Shown in pieces: positions 56,701 to 64,000 of a DNA stretch of 64,000 bases (position 1 is its first letter; every line of letters starts with the position of its first letter). A program made the position numbers and the translations under genes. The notes under the pieces are model-generated. The model was not told the origin of the DNA. It was given only the letters and a program-made list of their open reading frames with translations, and did not search any database. The DNA comes from CAWATZ01 sp963784995 (GTDB lineage Bacteria > Planctomycetota > Planctomycetia > Gemmatales > Gemmataceae): contig CAWATZ010000013.1 in the NCBI GenBank assembly GCA_963784995.1, positions 744,001 to 808,000 on the forward strand, given 5' to 3'.

Positions 56701-57121
56701 GGACTTGCTCCCAGGAAGCCTGCACGACCGTGGCAGCGGCCTTGTCGCGCGGATCGGGCGCGCCGATCTTGATCCAGGTCTCCAGATCGGCGATGACGTT
56801 GGCCGGCAGCTGGCCCTTGGTTTTGGGCGGCATTTCCAGCCCATCGTAGCGCACCGCCTTGAGCAGCAGACTCCGGGCCAGGTCGCCCGGCGTGACGGCG
56901 GGTCCGGTTTCGCCGCCCTTGCGGATGCCCTCGCGGGTGTCCAGGAGGAGACCGCCGCGGTGCTTTTTCGCCGTGGCCGAGTGGCATTCGTAACAGTGCT
57001 TGACCAGCACGGGCCGGACCTTCTGCTCGAAGAACTGCAGGCCGGCGCCGTCGGGGGGACTCGCCAGGATCGGACCCGCGAACAGCAACACCAAGAGCAA
57101 GGGCACAAGCGCGGCTCGCAT
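53732..57121 (-). CDS. PSD1/PSCyt protein: cytochrome-c-like, DUF1549 and DUF1553 domains
   Basis: 1,129-residue exported protein. Signal peptide (LVPLLLVLLFAGPILA), then a planctomycete-type c haem motif CYECH within LVKHCYECHSATAKKHRGG, the DUF1549 domain (NPVDRFLLARLEAAGLKPAG, FGERWAQHWLDTVRYSET) with a second CxxCH (CARCHDHK), a long insert with a beta-sandwich region, and DUF1553 (ANPLTARVMVNRIWQHVFGEG then LVRTVDDFG and HPELLDYLASRF). Likely an electron-transferring extracytoplasmic enzyme; substrate unknown. ATG 57121 was chosen for the signal. Partner of the DUF1501 gene downstream. Confidence 0.93.
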   Translation of the reverse strand: MRAALVPLLLVLLFAGPILASPPDGAGLQFFEQKVRPVLVKHCYECHSATAKKHRGGLLLDTREGIRKGGETGPAVTPGDLARSLLLKAVRYDGLEMPPKTKGQLPANVIADLETWIKIGAPDPRDKAAATVVQASWEQVLAQRRRWWSLQPVRKPAVPTVADQAWSANPVDRFLLARLEAAGLKPAGEADRRTLLRRLSLVLTGLPPTPEEVEAFVKESQAKPQAAYERAVDRLLASPHFGERWAQHWLDTVRYSETHGNEWNYEVQFAYRYRDYLIRAFNQDVPCDQLIREHLAGDLLPRPRWNAKEKFNESVIGTTFYRFGDGNVEDCSAVPQVAFDVIDNQIDTLSKAFQATTVACARCHDHKLDAVSMKDYYALVGILHSSRQLTHTIDSPDTNAGPMRHLRALKADIRKELAAGWLRETEEIGRYLLATQARRSNVPGAAELARGLDPARLQRWVDALKVELAKKTDPPVEDLFTPWRSASAGGAKGFAEQWRKQAEHVAQQQRERSAFNREHFQTFSDFRSGNLAGWQTGGQGLRDGLSPAGDFALHHDGDAMLRAVYPAGCFTHTLSEKLNGTLRSPLLPRNSGKKISFEVLGRHHSGATLVSHNCQLSDHNYSPVAADQLEWVTFSLPEDPAGLHCYAELATMFDNPKFPDPIVKAKNKDKEDYRVPWDRAAANPRSFFGVTRVVLHDGTEVPRPDLGHLQPLFADTLPATPAEGAARYAAVVKSAVQAWALNRASDNDVRWIDGLLQRGLLGNSVKQTPRLAELTARYRAIEAELTLPRVIHGIGDFGPGFEQPLFVRGDCARPGERVSRRYLEVLSRPGERFVPTGSGRLELAERIISPANPLTARVMVNRIWQHVFGEGLVRTVDDFGRNGEQPSHPELLDYLASRFVADGQSFKRLIRSLVLTRTFRLTNQPTESARSADPQNRLLHHYAPRRLEAEGIRDSILAASGRLDRTLYGPSVEPCRDKEIAYQRLFSGPLDGRGRRSLYVKHTLMEAPKFLEAFNLPKGNVMQGRRDVTNVPTQALALLNDPFVLQQAEVWAGRLVGRPDRTPGERIEHLFLVAFGRPPRSEERSRFENAVRRLAELHQAPADRVLQSQAIWKDVAHTLFNLKEFIYVP

Positions 57122-57250
57122 CGCGTCCTCGGCGGGGAAGGTGGGAGGATACCAGTCCGTGGGGCGGGTCTTTGTCTTGCTACTGTTGTACCATGCCGGA
57201 CTGGCCGCGCGAAGCATTTACGTGTGAAAACAGCAAGAGCCTCGCTTTTG

Positions 57251-57736
57251 TCAGTTACCGCCTGGTGCTGCCTTGAATGCCAGCGATCCGGCATGGGCCC
57301 AGTCCTGGCCCGGCTCCGGCGGGAGGAAGTCACTGCCCGACGAGGCGGCCTTGCTCAGGTTCAGGACGCACTCGGCCAGGACGTCCAGGTGAAAGGGCTT
57401 CGCCAGGACGCTGGCCGCCCCGGCCGCCAGGTACTCCTCCCGGTCCAGTAACACCGTGCTGCCAATCAGGCAGCAGCGCAGGCTGGGCTTGATCCGGTGC
57501 AGCGCTTGCATGGTGCCCACGCCGTCCAGCCAGGGCATGTCCTGGGAGATCAGGGCCACTTCGATGGCCCGGGCGTAAGCCGGGAAGACGTTGATGGCTT
57601 CGATCCCGGAAGAGGTTGGGATCGCCCAGAACCCGGCCAGTTCCAGGGCCCGGATGAGTATCCGCTGCACGTCCTGGTCGTCTTCGACGACCAGGACGAT
57701 CCGTGGGTCTGTTTGGATTGCTGCAAGCCTGTTCAT
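57251..57736 (-). CDS. Single-domain response regulator lacking the phospho-acceptor Asp
   Basis: 161 residues from ATG 57736 with GAAGGAA upstream. Receiver fold: acidic pocket VVEDDQ (about 18-20), switch Ser near 93, conserved Lys113 in LAKPF. At the phosphorylation site the sequence is VALISQDMPWLDG, so Ser64 aligns with the Asp and the D-M-P is two places late. A one- or two-residue realignment cannot restore it without a gap. Either a pseudo-receiver or phosphorylation at the shifted Asp. No output domain. Its target is unknown. Confidence 0.82.
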   Translation of the reverse strand: MNRLAAIQTDPRIVLVVEDDQDVQRILIRALELAGFWAIPTSSGIEAINVFPAYARAIEVALISQDMPWLDGVGTMQALHRIKPSLRCCLIGSTVLLDREEYLAAGAASVLAKPFHLDVLAECVLNLSKAASSGSDFLPPEPGQDWAHAGSLAFKAAPGGN

Positions 57737-58154
57737 GTTGCATTCCTTCAAAGCGGTTGGCGGGCCAGGTCAGCGCGGCAGGCGGACTGTTCCCCTTCTC
57801 GGCGCCCAAATTGGTAATTGCAATTTCGAGAAAAAACCGATCATGAATTCCGATTTTTTTTCCAAAAAAGTCAAAAAAAGTTGTTGGGAGGGCCAGCACA
57901 CAAGCCCGAAGCGCCAGCGCCGGGACACAAGCCCGAAGCGCCAGCGCCGGGACACAAGCCCAAAGCGCCAGCGCCGGGACACAAGCCCGAAGCGCCAGCG
58001 CCGGGACACAAGCCCGAAGCGCCAGCGCCGGGATTCGGTCTGTCCCGGCGCTGGCGCTTCGGGCTTGTGTGCTCGTCCTCCTTGCCTGGGAAACCCTCTT
58101 GGGTTATCGTGAACGTTGGTTCCTTCTCCCGGCGCTCGACGAAAGGGGGCTCAA
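57737..58154. other. AT-rich leader and repeat region between the response regulator and cytochrome genes
   Basis: Contains A/T homopolymers (T8, A6, A7) at about 57840-57880, then the 27-bp repeat array, then about 80 bases before the cytochrome ATG. No gene seen. Open frames through the repeats encode SPKRQRRD-type junk. Confidence 0.6.
57898..58070. repeat. Five tandem 27-bp repeats capped by an inverted copy
   Basis: CAAGCCCGAAGCGCCAGCGC begins at 57901, 57928, 57955, 57982 and 58009, exactly 27 bases apart; the copy at 57955 has AAAGCG for GAAGCG. From about 58041 the same unit appears inverted (TCCCGGCGCTGGCGCTTCGG). The inverted copy can pair with any of the direct copies. Not CRISPR: no spacers. 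Confidence 0.92.
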
Positions 58155-59498
58155 ATGGTAAGGCATTGGATCATTCTCATCTCGAGTCTCTTCGCCCTCC
58201 TCCTGCCTGGTTCGAGAGCGTGGACCGACGAGAAAAAGGCCTCGGCCCAGCGCGGCTGGGAAGCCGTGTCCCGGAAGGCCCTCAGCCCAGGGATCTGGTC
58301 GCTCAAGGCGATGGACAACCTCTGGAAACCCTGGGGCCTCAAGGACAAGCCGGCCGACTACGCTCGGGCCGTCCGCGACCGCTACGGCTTGCACTCCGCC
58401 CCGTACGCCAACGACGGTCTGCCGCTGGGCCTGCGCCCGTCCGCCCGGCTGTTTGACCAGGGAATCATCAACAACTGTCTGCTCTGCCACGCCGGCACCG
58501 TGGCCGGTCGGACGATTATCGGCCTGGGCAACTCGACGCTGGACCTGCAGGGCCTGTTCGAGGACCTGAGCACGGCCGACGGCTTGAAGCTCAACCTCCC
58601 CTACCGGTTCAGCTACGTCCGGGGCACCATCGACCCGATTAACAGTCTGACCAACCTGATCGCCGTGCGCGATCCGGACCTGAACCTCCAGAAACCCGCG
58701 CCGCTGCCCTACAGCAAGGACGTTTGCAGCGACCCGCCGGCCTGGTGGCTGCTGAAGCGGAAGAAGACCCGCGACTGGACCGGCGCCATCGACGCCCACT
58801 CCACCCGCGTGGACATGGTCAACCTGCTGTCGCCGTTCAACAGCGCCGAGTACGTCAAAGCGCAGGAGCCCGCCTTCGCCGACATCTCCGCCTTCCTGCT
58901 GACCGTGCAGCCGCCGAAGTATCCGTTCCCCATTGACGAGAAAAAGGCGGCACGGGGCAAGGAACTGTTTGTCGAGAACTGCCAGAAGTGTCACGGCAAC
59001 AAGGAGCAGTACCCCAACAAGATCGTCCCCCTGGCCAAGATCGGCACCGACCCGCTGCTGTGCGAAAGCCAGACGGCGCAGCTGGCCGACTACTTCAACA
59101 AAACCTGGCTGGCCAGGGAAGTCGGCCGCGACGGCAAGCTGCTTCAGGTGAGCGAGAGCACCGGCTACCAGGCCCCGCCGCTCGATGGCGTCTGGGCCAC
59201 CGCGCCGTATTTCCACAACAGCTCGGCGCCCACGGTCTATCACGTCCTGAACTCCAAAGCCCGCCCGAAGTTCTTCACGCGCTCCTACCGCAGCGAGAAG
59301 GAGGATTACGATCCGGTCAAGCTCGGTCTGAAAATCACCGTCCTCGATGGCCCGGCCGACCCCAAGGCACCCGGCTTCGAGCAGCGCAAGGTCTATGACA
59401 CGACACTGCCCGGTCGGGGCAACGGCGGCCATGCCTACGGCGACGACCTGACCGAGGAGGAACGCCTGGACGTGATCGAGTTTCTCAAGACGCTGTGA
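58155..59498 (+). CDS. Exported di-haem cytochrome c
   Basis: 447 residues from ATG 58155, preceded by GGGGG. Signal peptide (IILISSLFALLLPGSRAW). Haem motifs at Cys108-x-x-Cys111-His112 (CLLCH) and Cys276-x-x-Cys279-His280 (CQKCH). Distal segments PPLDGVWATAPYFHNSSAPT and DLTEEERLDVIEFLKTL match the planctomycete cytochrome family related to di-haem peroxidase-like proteins. Role in extracytoplasmic electron transfer; the donor is unknown. It is followed by a terminator. Confidence 0.9.
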   Translation: MVRHWIILISSLFALLLPGSRAWTDEKKASAQRGWEAVSRKALSPGIWSLKAMDNLWKPWGLKDKPADYARAVRDRYGLHSAPYANDGLPLGLRPSARLFDQGIINNCLLCHAGTVAGRTIIGLGNSTLDLQGLFEDLSTADGLKLNLPYRFSYVRGTIDPINSLTNLIAVRDPDLNLQKPAPLPYSKDVCSDPPAWWLLKRKKTRDWTGAIDAHSTRVDMVNLLSPFNSAEYVKAQEPAFADISAFLLTVQPPKYPFPIDEKKAARGKELFVENCQKCHGNKEQYPNKIVPLAKIGTDPLLCESQTAQLADYFNKTWLAREVGRDGKLLQVSESTGYQAPPLDGVWATAPYFHNSSAPTVYHVLNSKARPKFFTRSYRSEKEDYDPVKLGLKITVLDGPADPKAPGFEQRKVYDTTLPGRGNGGHAYGDDLTEEERLDVIEFLKTL

Positions 59499-59514
59499 CG
59501 GTTAGCACAATTCG

Positions 59515-59568
59515 TTCTTGATTTATCGTTTTGCGCGGACCATTCCGCGCGAAACGATAAATCAAGAA
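59515..59568. terminator. Bidirectional terminator-like hairpin
   Basis: TTCTTGATTTATCGTTT and its complement enclose GCGCGGACCATTCCGCGC, giving a stem of about 25 bp between the convergent cytochrome and kinase-like genes. AT-rich outer stem fits a two-way terminator. Confidence 0.7.
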
Positions 59569-59585
59569 TGGCTTGCCCCGCCTTC

Positions 59586-60800
59586 TCAATGCCCCCGCCG
59601 GATGTCCGACGGCTGATAGCGGATCTCGATGCGATAGACCTTCTTGGTCCGGCAGTGGATCTCCCAGGTGTCCGGGTTGATCCGCTCCGGCACGTCCATG
59701 CGGTGGATGTCCACCGTCGCATGGAAGCCGCGCTCCGAGAAAATGTCGATCATCATCCGGATCGCCTGAGGGTCGTCGAACAGCTCGTCCTCGGTGTTGA
59801 TGCGTGCATGGCCGGAAATCGCGTGCGCCCGGACGACGGGGATCATCTTCGACTCGATCAGTTTGACCACCCGCTGGAACAACGGCTTGTGTTCCTCCTC
59901 GTACGTCTCCAGCCGGGCCACCAGCTCCTGGCGGGCGTGCAGGGCCAGCTGGCTGGCGATCGGAATGTTGCGGATCAGGTCGTAGACCTCGGGGCTCAGC
60001 TCCAGCGAACTCTGGTAGGTGAACTCCTGCAGGATGTTCTGCTGGACCTCCTCCAGCTTCCCCTCGGCGTCGATGAAATGGAAGTGGAAGTCCTTCCGCA
60101 ACGATTGCAAGGCATCGAAGGTGGTTTCCTTGAACGTCTTGTAGCGTTTGCGGCAAAGATCAGGGTCGATGTCGGTCAGACGCTCGTCCAGCAGCTTGCC
60201 GATGCCGGACTGGCGCACCTGGTGGTTGTGCTGCTGAATTTCCCAGCCGCGCTTGAGCTGGCGCTCCACGCTGACTTCCTCGCTGACAAAGAGCAGGGCG
60301 ATGCGGAACATCGGCTTGCGGAAATAGCGGGCCAGCGGCGTGGCACGGTATTCGCTGTGCAGATCCAGCATGGCGTGGTAGAACATCTTGAGACATTCCA
60401 CCTGCACCTTGGTCCGGGGAAAGCCGTCGATGATCACCCCCTCGTGATCTCGGGGCTCCAGCAACTTCTCGAGGATCAGGCCGATCACCTCGCGGTCGCC
60501 GGCCATGCCGCCGGTGTTCTTGGCCGCCTGAGCGTGAGAGCTGGTCAGCAGGCTGCTGACCACGATCGGCGGCGCGGTGATGTCACGGGCCTTGGCGATG
60601 AAGGGGGTGTTGGTCCCCTTGCCGGCCCCCGGGGCGCCGCCCAGCCAGATGAATTCGCGGGGAAAGCGCAGGTTGTCCCGCCCGTGCTTTTCTTGCAGAT
60701 CGTCCCAGACCGCGGCAAAGATCAGCTGGGCGTCCTTGATCTCCAGATCTCCTCGGTTCGATTCGTCCATGGCTGCACCGGGCCTTTGCACTTGGGCCAT
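59586..60800 (-). CDS. Adenylate-kinase-like NMP kinase with a long unknown C-terminal domain
   Basis: 404 residues from ATG 60800 (GGAGGAAG upstream). P-loop WLGGAPGAGKGTNTPFIAK near residues 53-70, the adenylate kinase signature GVIIDGFPRTKVQVE near 120, and a lid region rich in Arg (RKRYKTFKET). Usual adenylate kinases have about 215 residues; the remaining 170 (IASQLALHARQELVARLETY, HATVDIHRMDVPERINPDTWE) are a separate domain. Such a fused protein probably phosphorylates a nucleoside monophosphate or a related substrate; whether it is the housekeeping enzyme is unclear. Confidence 0.82.
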   Translation of the reverse strand: MAQVQRPGAAMDESNRGDLEIKDAQLIFAAVWDDLQEKHGRDNLRFPREFIWLGGAPGAGKGTNTPFIAKARDITAPPIVVSSLLTSSHAQAAKNTGGMAGDREVIGLILEKLLEPRDHEGVIIDGFPRTKVQVECLKMFYHAMLDLHSEYRATPLARYFRKPMFRIALLFVSEEVSVERQLKRGWEIQQHNHQVRQSGIGKLLDERLTDIDPDLCRKRYKTFKETTFDALQSLRKDFHFHFIDAEGKLEEVQQNILQEFTYQSSLELSPEVYDLIRNIPIASQLALHARQELVARLETYEEEHKPLFQRVVKLIESKMIPVVRAHAISGHARINTEDELFDDPQAIRMMIDIFSERGFHATVDIHRMDVPERINPDTWEIHCRTKKVYRIEIRYQPSDIRRGH

Positions 60801-61049
60801 TCATTGCGTCTTCCTCCCCCAAGAAGAGAGGGAAGAAGAAGATGCGGAGAAGGCAATCCTATGCGCGGGACTGACCAGCCGCAAGAGGGCAGTTTCCGGT
60901 CTGCATCCAGTTCGTGAATCTGGTTTTCCTTGCGGTCTGTTTGCTCTCCCGAGGTGTTAAATCCCCTATCCGCTCTCGCCGACCCCCTGCGTGCAGGCGT
61001 GCAGCCGGCTCATTCTCGTTCCAGAAGCGGTTCCAGGGGAATCCCAGCG

Positions 61050-61463
61050 ATGAAGAACACTGTGGTTGCAAAAGAGACAACGACCATGAACCCTCTCTAC
61101 GATTGTCAGAGCTGTGGCGCCTGCTGCGTCGGCGACCCTGGGGCCCGCGCAGGCTACGTCGGTCTGAATGCCGAGGATGGGCGGCGCATGCAACGGCTCG
61201 GCCTGCCCGTGGTCAAATCCGGAGATCGGCTCGAGCTGGGCACGGTCCCGCACACCGGGCCCGGCGGCGACCGGGTCTGTGTGGCGTTTAGCGGCGGGGT
61301 GGGTCAGCGCTGTTCCTGCACCATCTGGGAGGAACAGCCGAGCGCCTGCCGGAACTTCGTGGTGGGCGGGCCGACCTGCCGGCTGGCGCGCTATCTGGCC
61401 GGCCTGGGGCCCAGGCCGGTGGAATGGCAGCAGCGCACGCCCCCGCAGCTGGCGACCGTTTGA
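61050..61463 (+). CDS. YkgJ-family cysteine cluster protein
   Basis: 137 residues; ATG 61050 follows AGGGGAA. Cys pattern of the family (PF03692, putative zinc or Fe-S): YDCQSCGACCVGDPG, GQRCSCTIWEEQPSACRNF, GGPTCRLARY. Cytoplasmic. Function of YkgJ proteins is not settled; some take part in metal-cluster handling. An alternative start at 61086 is possible. Confidence 0.85.
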   Translation: MKNTVVAKETTTMNPLYDCQSCGACCVGDPGARAGYVGLNAEDGRRMQRLGLPVVKSGDRLELGTVPHTGPGGDRVCVAFSGGVGQRCSCTIWEEQPSACRNFVVGGPTCRLARYLAGLGPRPVEWQQRTPPQLATV

Positions 61464-61476
61464 GGGCGTGTTTCTG

Positions 61477-61524
61477 CCGCTTGCGGCTTAGCGCAAACCC
61501 AGGACAGCGCTAAGCCGCAAGCGG
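61477..61524. terminator. 18-bp perfect hairpin between convergent genes
   Basis: CCGCTTGCGGCTTAGCGC (61477-61494) pairs with 61507-61524 around 12 bases. It lies after the YkgJ stop and over the last codons of the CPBP gene (stop at 61510), so it can end both transcripts. Confidence 0.75.
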
Positions 61525-62073
61525 CTTTCGGAACCGGTTCACCCGGCGAAAGATCAGGAACCCAATCAGGTCGTGGAGAAAGTGCGCCACCATCGTCGGC
61601 AGCAGCGTACCAACCCAGAGCAGCGCCCCGGCAAAGAGAAGCCCTTCCCAGATCGACCAGAGGGTGAACAGCCACAGCTCCCGGCGGACGTGGTGGAGCA
61701 GGCCGAACAGCACCGCCAGGCCCAGCAGCGGAAGGGGAGACAGCGTCAACCCGCGGAAGAGCAGTTCCTCGCCCAGCCCGGCCAGCAAGGCGCCGCCGGC
61801 CATGCCAGCCAGGCCCTGCTGGCGGAAGAGGCCCGCCAGTTCCTCGTACCGCTGCAGATACCACGGGCCGAGCAGCAACCAGAAGCTGCCGTGAATCAGG
61901 CCATCGATGCAGATCACGCCGGCGCAGATCGCAACGCCGGTCAGGGCCAGGGGGAAGGAGAATTGCAGCGGCGTCGGGGACGGGACGACCTGCCGCAAAC
62001 CCAGGCCGAGCAGCACCAGCACCACCAGGGCCGACAGGCTGCTGGCCAGGGAGCGTTTGAGCAGGAACAGCAT
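61510..62073 (-). CDS. CPBP family intramembrane metalloprotease (CAAX-protease-like)
   Basis: 187 residues, at least five membrane helices. Catalytic motifs of the Abi/CPBP family: GLGEELLFRG (EExxxR), FGLLHHV with a metal-binding His, and a second VAHFLHDLIG. Members process CAAX-like or bacteriocin-related proteins; here the role is unknown. The start at 62073 is one base after the stop of the RsbU-type gene, so the two are co-transcribed. Confidence 0.85.
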   Translation of the reverse strand: MLFLLKRSLASSLSALVVLVLLGLGLRQVVPSPTPLQFSFPLALTGVAICAGVICIDGLIHGSFWLLLGPWYLQRYEELAGLFRQQGLAGMAGGALLAGLGEELLFRGLTLSPLPLLGLAVLFGLLHHVRRELWLFTLWSIWEGLLFAGALLWVGTLLPTMVAHFLHDLIGFLIFRRVNRFRKPLAA

Positions 62074-62074
62074 G

Positions 62075-63256
62075 TCAGCGGCCAAACTCCAGGGCCAGCA
62101 AGGTCAGGTCATCGGGCTGCGATTTGTCCGCGAACAGGTCGTGGGCCACGTTCTCGATGAACTCGCGCACGGGCAAGCTCCGGTGCCGCTCGCTGCACTC
62201 CAGCAGCCGGCTGACCCCCGGCGTCAGACCATTGCTGGAAGCCTGGTCGATGCCGTCGCTGTACAGCAGCACCTTGTCGCCCGGCTTGAGGGTCCAGGTG
62301 CGCTCCAGGAACTGAGCCTCGGCAATCCCCAGCAGCAGCCCTTCCTGCTGCCACAGCTGCAGTGGACCGCTGGCCGGGACGTAGAGCGGGTAGGGATGGC
62401 CGGCCCGGGAGAAGGTGATCGTCCCCTCGACGTGATTGAACAGTGCGTAGACCATGGTGATAAACGGGCTCTCCGAGAGCCGCTGGTCGATCAGGTCCCT
62501 GTTGAGCCGGGTCAGCACCTCGCCGGGCGGGATCAGGCGATACTCCTTGCCGAAGACCTCCTTGGTCCGCACCCCCTTCTTGACGTAGATCGTCAGCAGG
62601 CTGGCCGGCACGCCATGTCCCATGGCGTCGGCGACGTACAGGCCGACGTGCTGCTCGTCCAGCCGGAAGACGTCGTAGAAGTCGCCGCCGACCCGGCCGC
62701 AGAGCAGGTAATGGACGGCAAAGCGGACGTTGGCGATCTCCGGCAGGGACTGCGGCAGGAAACTGGACTGGATGCGCTGGGCCAGCTGCAGTTCCTGGTC
62801 GATCTGCTGATAGGCCTGCTGCAAGCGTTTGTTGATGCGATGGAACTCGGCGCTCCTGCGTGCCAGGCGCTCGTGCGTCTCCTTGATGCGGAGCAAGGCC
62901 GTGACCTGGGCGAGCAATTCGCCGGGTGCCAGGGGCCGCAGCAGGTAGGTGTCGGCCCCGGCCTCGAAGCCGGCCAGCCGGCCGGCCGGGGAGTGATCGT
63001 CGGTCACGAGCAGGATGGGCACGAAGCCATCCTCGAGCTGGGCCCGGACGCGCCGGCAAAACTCCAGGGCGTCGGCCTGGCCCTGCTGCCCCTCGACCAC
63101 GATCAGCTGGTAGCCCGCCAGGTCGGTCGGGTCGGGGGTGCCGAGCAAATGCCCGGCGACCTCGTGACCGCTGGTCCCCAGCAGACGGCGCAGCTCCGCC
63201 AGGGCAGCCACCTGGCTGACGCACGTGAGGACTCGGGGAAGGCCCTGGATTTGCAT
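62075..63256 (-). CDS. RsbU/SpoIIE-type PP2C phosphatase with degenerate N-terminal receiver
   Basis: 393 residues from ATG 63256. N-terminal 125 residues are a receiver-like domain. It has lost the acidic pocket (CVSQVA), carries Glu55 in GYQLIVVEGQQG where the phospho-Asp should be, and Arg107 in place of the conserved Lys. A helical/coiled-coil linker (ERLARRSAEFHRINKRLQQA) leads to the phosphatase domain: CGRVGGDFYDVFRLDE, DAMGHGVPASLLTIYV, LLYSDGIDQA and KSQPDDLTLLALEFG provide the metal Asp residues. It should dephosphorylate an anti-anti-sigma or similar Ser/Thr-phosphoprotein. CPBP gene follows. Confidence 0.9.
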   Translation of the reverse strand: MQIQGLPRVLTCVSQVAALAELRRLLGTSGHEVAGHLLGTPDPTDLAGYQLIVVEGQQGQADALEFCRRVRAQLEDGFVPILLVTDDHSPAGRLAGFEAGADTYLLRPLAPGELLAQVTALLRIKETHERLARRSAEFHRINKRLQQAYQQIDQELQLAQRIQSSFLPQSLPEIANVRFAVHYLLCGRVGGDFYDVFRLDEQHVGLYVADAMGHGVPASLLTIYVKKGVRTKEVFGKEYRLIPPGEVLTRLNRDLIDQRLSESPFITMVYALFNHVEGTITFSRAGHPYPLYVPASGPLQLWQQEGLLLGIAEAQFLERTWTLKPGDKVLLYSDGIDQASSNGLTPGVSRLLECSERHRSLPVREFIENVAHDLFADKSQPDDLTLLALEFGR

Positions 63257-63324
63257 GGTCGGCACTCCGGTTGCCTCCACTATACGAAGCGGACCGGCGT
63301 GCGCTAAGAGCGACCGGACAAAAC

Positions 63325-63448
63325 GGGTGTCCCTCTGGATGGTGGCGAGCGGCGCGGCGTCAGCCCGCCGGTGCTGGTGCGGACGATACCGGCCCGCTGC
63401 GCATCGCGCTGAAAGCGAAGCCGCTCGCCACCATCCAGAGGGACACCC
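63325..63448. repeat. Palindromic repeat with about 29-bp perfect outer arms
   Basis: GGGTGTCCCTCTGGATGGTG and the next bases GCGAGCGGC (63325 on) pair with 63420-63448. The inner part GGCGAGCGGCGCGGCGTCAG is shared with the complement of the element at 39450-39517. It separates the RsbU-type gene from tRNA-Gly. Confidence 0.82.
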
Positions 63449-63538
63449 AAGGACCGGGACATTTCCGAACTCCCTCTTGCAAATGGTGCCGCTGCCTTTA
63501 TAATTCCGGTTGGATGGGGTCAGTTTGCTGACCCTGAT

Positions 63539-63592
<54 letters not shown>

Positions 63593-63611
<19 letters not shown>

Positions 63612-64000
63612 CTACAAGTGCCGAAAACATAAGGAGTTACGGCTCCTTTTTTGCAGCGGGAGTTTGTAGCGGATCTTGTAGCGAAACGGGTCCGCCCGCC
63701 ATCGATCATGGCGGCCACACGTTTGCCAGCCAATTCGGCGCTAGCTGGCACCAACCCCCTACGCCAACGCAGCAGCTCGCGGGAGCGGCAAGTCAGCACC
63801 GAGGCGCCCAGCTGGCGGGCGATGCGATGCACGACCTTGATGTCCAGCGGCGTGCCACGAGCGGCCAATTCCTGCTGGGCGATCTGGTAGGAAGGCAGCA
63901 GGGCGCACTGGCGTCCCACCAGGCTGACCAGGGCCGGGCTGGAACCTTCGCTGATACCCAGGACGGACAACTCGGGATACAGTCCGGCCCCTTCGCGCCC
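63593..64000 (-). CDS. Transposase-like protein fragment, truncated at the tRNA-Gly 3' side and by window end
   Basis: Open from the window edge with GREGAGLYPELSVLGISEGS, then VGRQCALLPSYQIAQQELAA, LDIKVVHRIARQLG and GKRVAAMIDGGRTR. This is the N-terminal half of a planctomycete transposase-like family (ISKra4-like in my judgement, unsure). Natural sequence stops after GGRTR near 63690; the last 27 residues run through the tRNA terminator and tRNA end and are junk. So the element was cut or inserted at the tRNA side and is probably dead. Confidence 0.55.
63631..63652 (+). terminator. Terminator of tRNA-Gly
   Basis: AAGGAG, loop TTACGG, CTCCTT followed by T4: short hairpin with U tract 20 bases after the tRNA. 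Confidence 0.7.

Noticed and set aside
54410..57451. Plus-strand frame of 1,013 aa
   Set aside because: Antisense to PSD1, which has two CxxCH motifs and DUF1549/DUF1553 signatures.
57898..58070. CRISPR array
   Set aside because: Units are contiguous with no spacers and no cas gene is present.

Overview
The window is high-GC chromosomal DNA of a planctomycete, most likely from the Gemmataceae or a close relative. The evidence is the set of families: DUF1501 and PSCyt/DUF1549/DUF1553 (PSD1) proteins, a Ser/Thr kinase fused to a WD40-type propeller beside an ECF sigma factor, a TIGR02996 protein, DUF4058, SEC-C, a giant SBBP propeller protein with an LExLEDRLAP N-terminus, SpoVG carrying a zinc ribbon, and Tat-exported Gfo/Idh/MocA and sugar-isomerase proteins. 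No rRNA or CRISPR array is present. One tRNA-Gly(GCC) lies near the right end.

Layout. 1-6.6 kb: 3' truncated putA (minus), a secreted sulfatase, a minus-strand set (GT4 glycosyltransferase, small unknown, dCTP-deaminase-like) and a class I aminotransferase. 6.6-11 kb: a kinase/ECF sigma pair with a shared promoter region. 11.2-18.3 kb: one giant gene for four seven-bladed SBBP propellers joined by three Cna_B/SdrD-like linkers, broken by about nine single-base frameshifts. 18.4-24.1 kb: a secreted protein, rnc, a TPR lipoprotein and a fused type II thioesterase/phosphopantetheinyl transferase. 24.5-26.2 kb: ECF sigma, anti-sigma and small exported protein. 26.5-33.2 kb: M28 peptidase, SEC-C protein, and an overlapping operon of a PQQ-like propeller, an oxidoreductase and a TIM-barrel isomerase. 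33.3-35.5 kb: IS3 and IS66 remnants flanking an LRR gene. 35.8-41 kb: ispE, spoVG, three tandem paralogous membrane proteins and two polytopic membrane proteins. 41-51.2 kb: AlkP-type phosphodiesterase, a DUF4258/DUF2283 pair and a minus-strand run of accessory genes. 52-60.8 kb: DUF1501 and PSD1 pair, a degenerate receiver, a di-heme cytochrome c and an adenylate-kinase-like fusion. 61-64 kb: Fe-S/zinc cluster protein, CPBP protease, RsbU-type phosphatase, tRNA-Gly and a truncated transposase-like gene.

Two features run through the window. First, many genes carry single-base indels, several in short homopolymers, and the kinase gene has an in-frame UGA where a zinc-ligand Cys is expected. 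This pattern fits consensus errors at least as well as real decay. Second, intergenic space is full of large palindromic repeats of several families, some in tandem and some reaching into gene ends. The most interesting biology is the four-propeller giant protein, the thioesterase-PPTase fusion, the three-paralogue membrane cluster after ispE-spoVG, and the two receiver domains that both lack the phospho-acceptor Asp.
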